NCBI GenBank assembly: GCA_030596395.1 | Contig: JAUVKF010000033.1 | Coordinates: 1-36,592, forward strand | Direction of reading: 5' to 3' | DNA: 36,592 nt | DNA from: Chlorobiota bacterium | Lineage (GTDB): Bacteria > Bacteroidota > Bacteroidia > Bacteroidales > F082 | Shown here: positions 34,953-36,592 of the stretch, piece after piece | How the letters are laid out: the number at the start of each line of letters is the position of its first letter | How positions within the stretch are numbered: position 1 is the first letter of the stretch | Notes under the pieces: generated by a model | What the model was told of the DNA's origin: nothing | The model's input: only the letters and a program-made list of their open reading frames with translations | Database searches by the model: none | Position numbers and translations under genes: made by a program

Positions 34953-34960
34953 CAAAAGTA
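34953..34960 (-). promoter_or_regulatory. -7 element of rnhA, predicting a leaderless mRNA
   Basis: The minus strand reads TACTTTTG, an exact match. Its last base is 4 nt before the rnhA ATG, so transcription would start at or next to the A of the start codon. A TTG lies 15 nt upstream of it, which is short. Confidence 0.4.
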
Positions 34961-34985
34961 TTAATTGTAGATAAACAAAAACATC

Positions 34986-35141
34986 CGTTTAATTCATAAT
35001 CCGCTGAGTGGCCTTCAGCACTCAGCGGATTGAAATTGAACAATTCAACATTTACGACCCGCAAAATGCAAGCCCATTTAGCGGGTCCTTATTGAACAAG
35101 GGGATTGCCGCGCTCCATTACATTCCGCTCGCAATTAAACG
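34986..35141. repeat. Palindromic repeat unit D
   Basis: The 156-bp unit has the same ends (CGTTTAATTCA and CTCGCAATTAAACG) and GGGGATTGCCGCG near the right, but a different interior. It carries a perfect 13-bp hairpin at 34998-35031 (AATCCGCTGAGTG with CACTCAGCGGATT) and a 7-bp GACCCGC/GCGGGTC stem at 35056-35087. Confidence 0.78.
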
Positions 35142-35156
35142 TAATCTATTATATAT
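35142..35156. repeat. 15-nt linker between units D and E
   Basis: TAATCTATTATATAT, identical to 34010-34024 and flanked by the same unit ends. Confidence 0.75.
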
Positions 35157-35293
35157 CGTTTAACTCAGAGTGAAGCGAAAGAGTCCCCTGAGTTGGAACA
35201 AGAACCACTCCTCCCCTTGGCTAAGGGGAGATGTCCGCCAGCTGGCGGACGGAGGCGTTTGTTTTCAACCACCCCTGATCTCGCAATTAAACG
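35157..35293. repeat. Palindromic repeat unit E
   Basis: The 137-bp unit opens with CGTTTAACTCAGAG and closes with CTCGCAATTAAACG. GAGTCCCCTGAGTTGGAAC is shared with A and C. The interior has a CTCCCCTT/AAGGGGAG hairpin and the 16-bp perfect palindrome TCCGCCAGCTGGCGGA (35234-35249). The GGGGATTGCCGC block is absent. Confidence 0.75.
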
Positions 35294-35314
35294 TAATATT
35301 AAATGACTAATCAT

Positions 35315-35322
35315 TATTTTTG
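35315..35322 (+). promoter_or_regulatory. -7 element of gldH
   Basis: TATTTTTG is an exact TAnnTTTG match 19 nt before the gldH ATG and 21 nt after the last repeat unit. No TTG is found at the expected spacing. Confidence 0.5.
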
Positions 35323-35341
35323 AAGCCGCAATAAATATATT

Positions 35342-35806
35342 ATGACAAGGCTATTTCTTCTATCAATAATCCCTATCGTCTTGCTAAGTTCCTGTGGCGA
35401 TAATGTCGTTTTCCGCCAGTACAACAAAATGGAAAATGTAAGCTGGAACAGGTTTGATTTTCAAACATTTGAAGTTCCGGTTGAACAAAATGACATGCTG
35501 GATTTTTATCTTGCCCTGAGGCATCATACCGATTTTCCTTATAAGAAACTCTGGGTCAATATCACTTTTTACTTACCGGATGGATCCATGCGCTCATGCG
35601 ATTACGATTTTATGCTGAAAGACGAAGAGGGCAACTGGATTGCCGAAGGCCTTGGTGAATTGTGGGACATAGAACTACTTATTCGCAAAGAAATGCTTTT
35701 TAATAAGGCTGGTATTTGTAAAGTGAGAATCGAAAACAAACATTCGAAATACGAAATGCCCGGTGTAATCGAAGTTGGGCTTGTCGTGAAAAAAAGCCAG
35801 AAGTAG
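35342..35806 (+). CDS. gldH: Gliding motility lipoprotein GldH
   Basis: The 154-residue protein has a lipoprotein signal with lipobox LSSC (Cys18). The body is beta-rich with the GldH pattern: an FEVPVEQNDMLDFYLALRH segment, LWVNITFYLPDGS, then GLGELWDIELLIRKEM and FNKAGICKVRIENKH. In Flavobacterium johnsoniae GldH is needed for gliding, and homologues occur in non-gliding Bacteroidota with T9SS. This agrees with the several T9SS cargo genes in the window. The usual neighbour, a class A penicillin-binding protein, is not seen; an IS982-type element lies directly downstream. Confidence 0.88.
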   Translation: MTRLFLLSIIPIVLLSSCGDNVVFRQYNKMENVSWNRFDFQTFEVPVEQNDMLDFYLALRHHTDFPYKKLWVNITFYLPDGSMRSCDYDFMLKDEEGNWIAEGLGELWDIELLIRKEMLFNKAGICKVRIENKHSKYEMPGVIEVGLVVKKSQK

Positions 35807-35816
35807 TGAATATTCA

Positions 35817-35832
35817 CCATCTAAGAAGATGG
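35817..35832 (+). terminator. Weak hairpin after gldH
   Basis: CCATCT and AGATGG form a 6-bp stem with an AAGA loop 11 nt after the gldH stop, followed by only CTTTG. It is possibly a weak terminator. Confidence 0.3.
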
Positions 35833-35861
35833 CTTTGAATTGCACCCAATGAGTGCTTTTA

Positions 35862-36592
35862 ACCTGAGTTCGGTATAAGCAATGTACTAAAAAAGAACGA
35901 TTTGGCTGCTGGCAGGAACCGTTTCGTACTTTATACTTGGTTTTTTCGGTAAGAATGAATATGCCAACAGACCTGAAATAAGATTAGATAAAAAATTAGG
36001 GAAGCTCCTATGCCGTGAATGCTCAATTTGACAAATGTTCTTTAATTCATCATTAACGGTCTCTATTATAGATCGTTTCCGAAGCATGATCTTATCATAC
36101 ATCGACATGATTTGGTTTTTCATGTTGTTCCTGATTCCGGTGATGAGTTGGATTCCATCAATGAATAAGTTTTCAACTAATTTTTGAGAGATATACCCTT
36201 TGTCAGCAAATAGTTTTCCTGCAATTTTTTTCAGGAAATTCGAGTCTTTCAATGGTTGCCTGTCGTCTACATTTCCTGGAGTGATCACAAAATCTATGAT
36301 TTCACCTCTATCGTTTATAACAATATGTAGTTTAAAACCAAAGAAATAGCCCATAGTCGACTTTCCTCTCTGTGCGATATCTTTGAATACTTTATGATTA
36401 AAAATTCTTTTGTTCTTACATACACAGACAGGAGTGGAATCAACAAAAGAGATGCCTGTGCTTTGGCCAAGCCGGACAGTTTTTAAAAACAGCACCATTG
36501 GTAACAAGGCTTTTTGTTGAAGTTCCACAAACCTGTTATAAGATACTGTTTCCGGAAAATAATCTTGCAAGTGCCTTTGGACATAATTGATA
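35862..36592 (-). mobile_element. IS982-family insertion sequence, cut by the window edge
   Basis: The element contains an IS982-type transposase reading leftward. ACCTGAGTTCGGTATAAGC at 35862-35880 is the probable terminal inverted repeat at this end, judged from its position beyond the transposase stop and general resemblance. The other end lies outside the window, so length and target duplication cannot be checked. Confidence 0.7.
35887..36592 (-). CDS. IS982-family DDE transposase (partial)
   Basis: The visible 234 residues stay open to the window edge; the internal TTG at 36570 is not the real start. Family blocks are clear: SFVDSTPVCVCKNKRIFNHK with the first catalytic Asp, GKSTMGYFFGFKLHIVIND, LFADKGYISQ with the second Asp, and RSIIETVNDELKNICQ with the Glu. 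IS982 transposases are about 290-300 residues, so about 60 N-terminal residues are missing. No frameshift or stop is seen, so the copy may be intact and active. Confidence 0.92.
   Translation of the reverse strand, partial: INYVQRHLQDYFPETVSYNRFVELQQKALLPMVLFLKTVRLGQSTGISFVDSTPVCVCKNKRIFNHKVFKDIAQRGKSTMGYFFGFKLHIVINDRGEIIDFVITPGNVDDRQPLKDSNFLKKIAGKLFADKGYISQKLVENLFIDGIQLITGIRNNMKNQIMSMYDKIMLRKRSIIETVNDELKNICQIEHSRHRSFPNFLSNLISGLLAYSFLPKKPSIKYETVPASSQIVLF

Noticed and set aside
33868..35293. CRISPR array
   Set aside because: The repeats are 130-156 bp, palindromic and unevenly spaced, with no short spacers and no cas genes.

Overview
The window is a chromosomal stretch from a member of the Bacteroidota, AT-rich by eye. 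Three signs point there. Promoters carry the TAnnTTTG -7 element typical of this phylum. Several secreted proteins end in type IX secretion (T9SS) C-terminal sorting domains, and a gldH gliding lipoprotein is present. The ftsX-DUF3098-uppP-truB-queA cluster, which I recall as common in the phylum, is also here. The order cannot be fixed from the sequence alone.

Layout: 1-1215 is an AT-rich accessory stretch with two orphan genes (one very basic, one very acidic) and what looks like a 5' fragment of a proline tRNA. 1216-2973 holds a YqhD/BdhA-type alcohol dehydrogenase and a SAM methyltransferase. 3113-6668 is an envelope-signalling module: an ECF sigma factor, a one-piece 'anti-sigma-like N-terminus, inner-membrane helix, acidic linker, beta-barrel' protein, and a PKD-containing T9SS substrate. 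6673-9350 holds cysS and a GNAT-like gene on the minus strand, with the SDR-type threonine dehydrogenase divergent. 10472-15889 is ftsX, DUF3098, uppP, truB and queA, interrupted by a Kelch/PKD lipoprotein whose flanks carry two copies of the same promoter segment. 15980-24900 is mainly housekeeping: ispD, a GT2 glycosyltransferase with a flippase-like protein, ruvC, rnr with a tandem peptide-type ABC ATPase, a haem-c lipoprotein broken by one in-frame TGA, and comF. 24866-31869 is rich in envelope proteins: a CarboxypepD_reg-like protein, a PCMD-type T9SS protein with a POTRA-less BamA-like barrel, a DUF819 membrane protein, and an 863-residue lamin-tail T9SS protein. 31920-33862 is asd-ribF. 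33868-35293 holds five copies of a modular palindromic repeat on both sides of an RNase H/viroplasmin gene. gldH and an IS982-type transposase cut by the window edge close the window.

The most unusual items are the five-unit palindromic repeat family with conserved ends and exchanged interiors, the single TGA replacing an expected Trp in an otherwise intact P460-like cytochrome, the sigma/trans-envelope barrel/T9SS module, and the duplicated promoter around the Kelch lipoprotein. Readings of function rest on motif recognition; no database search was run.
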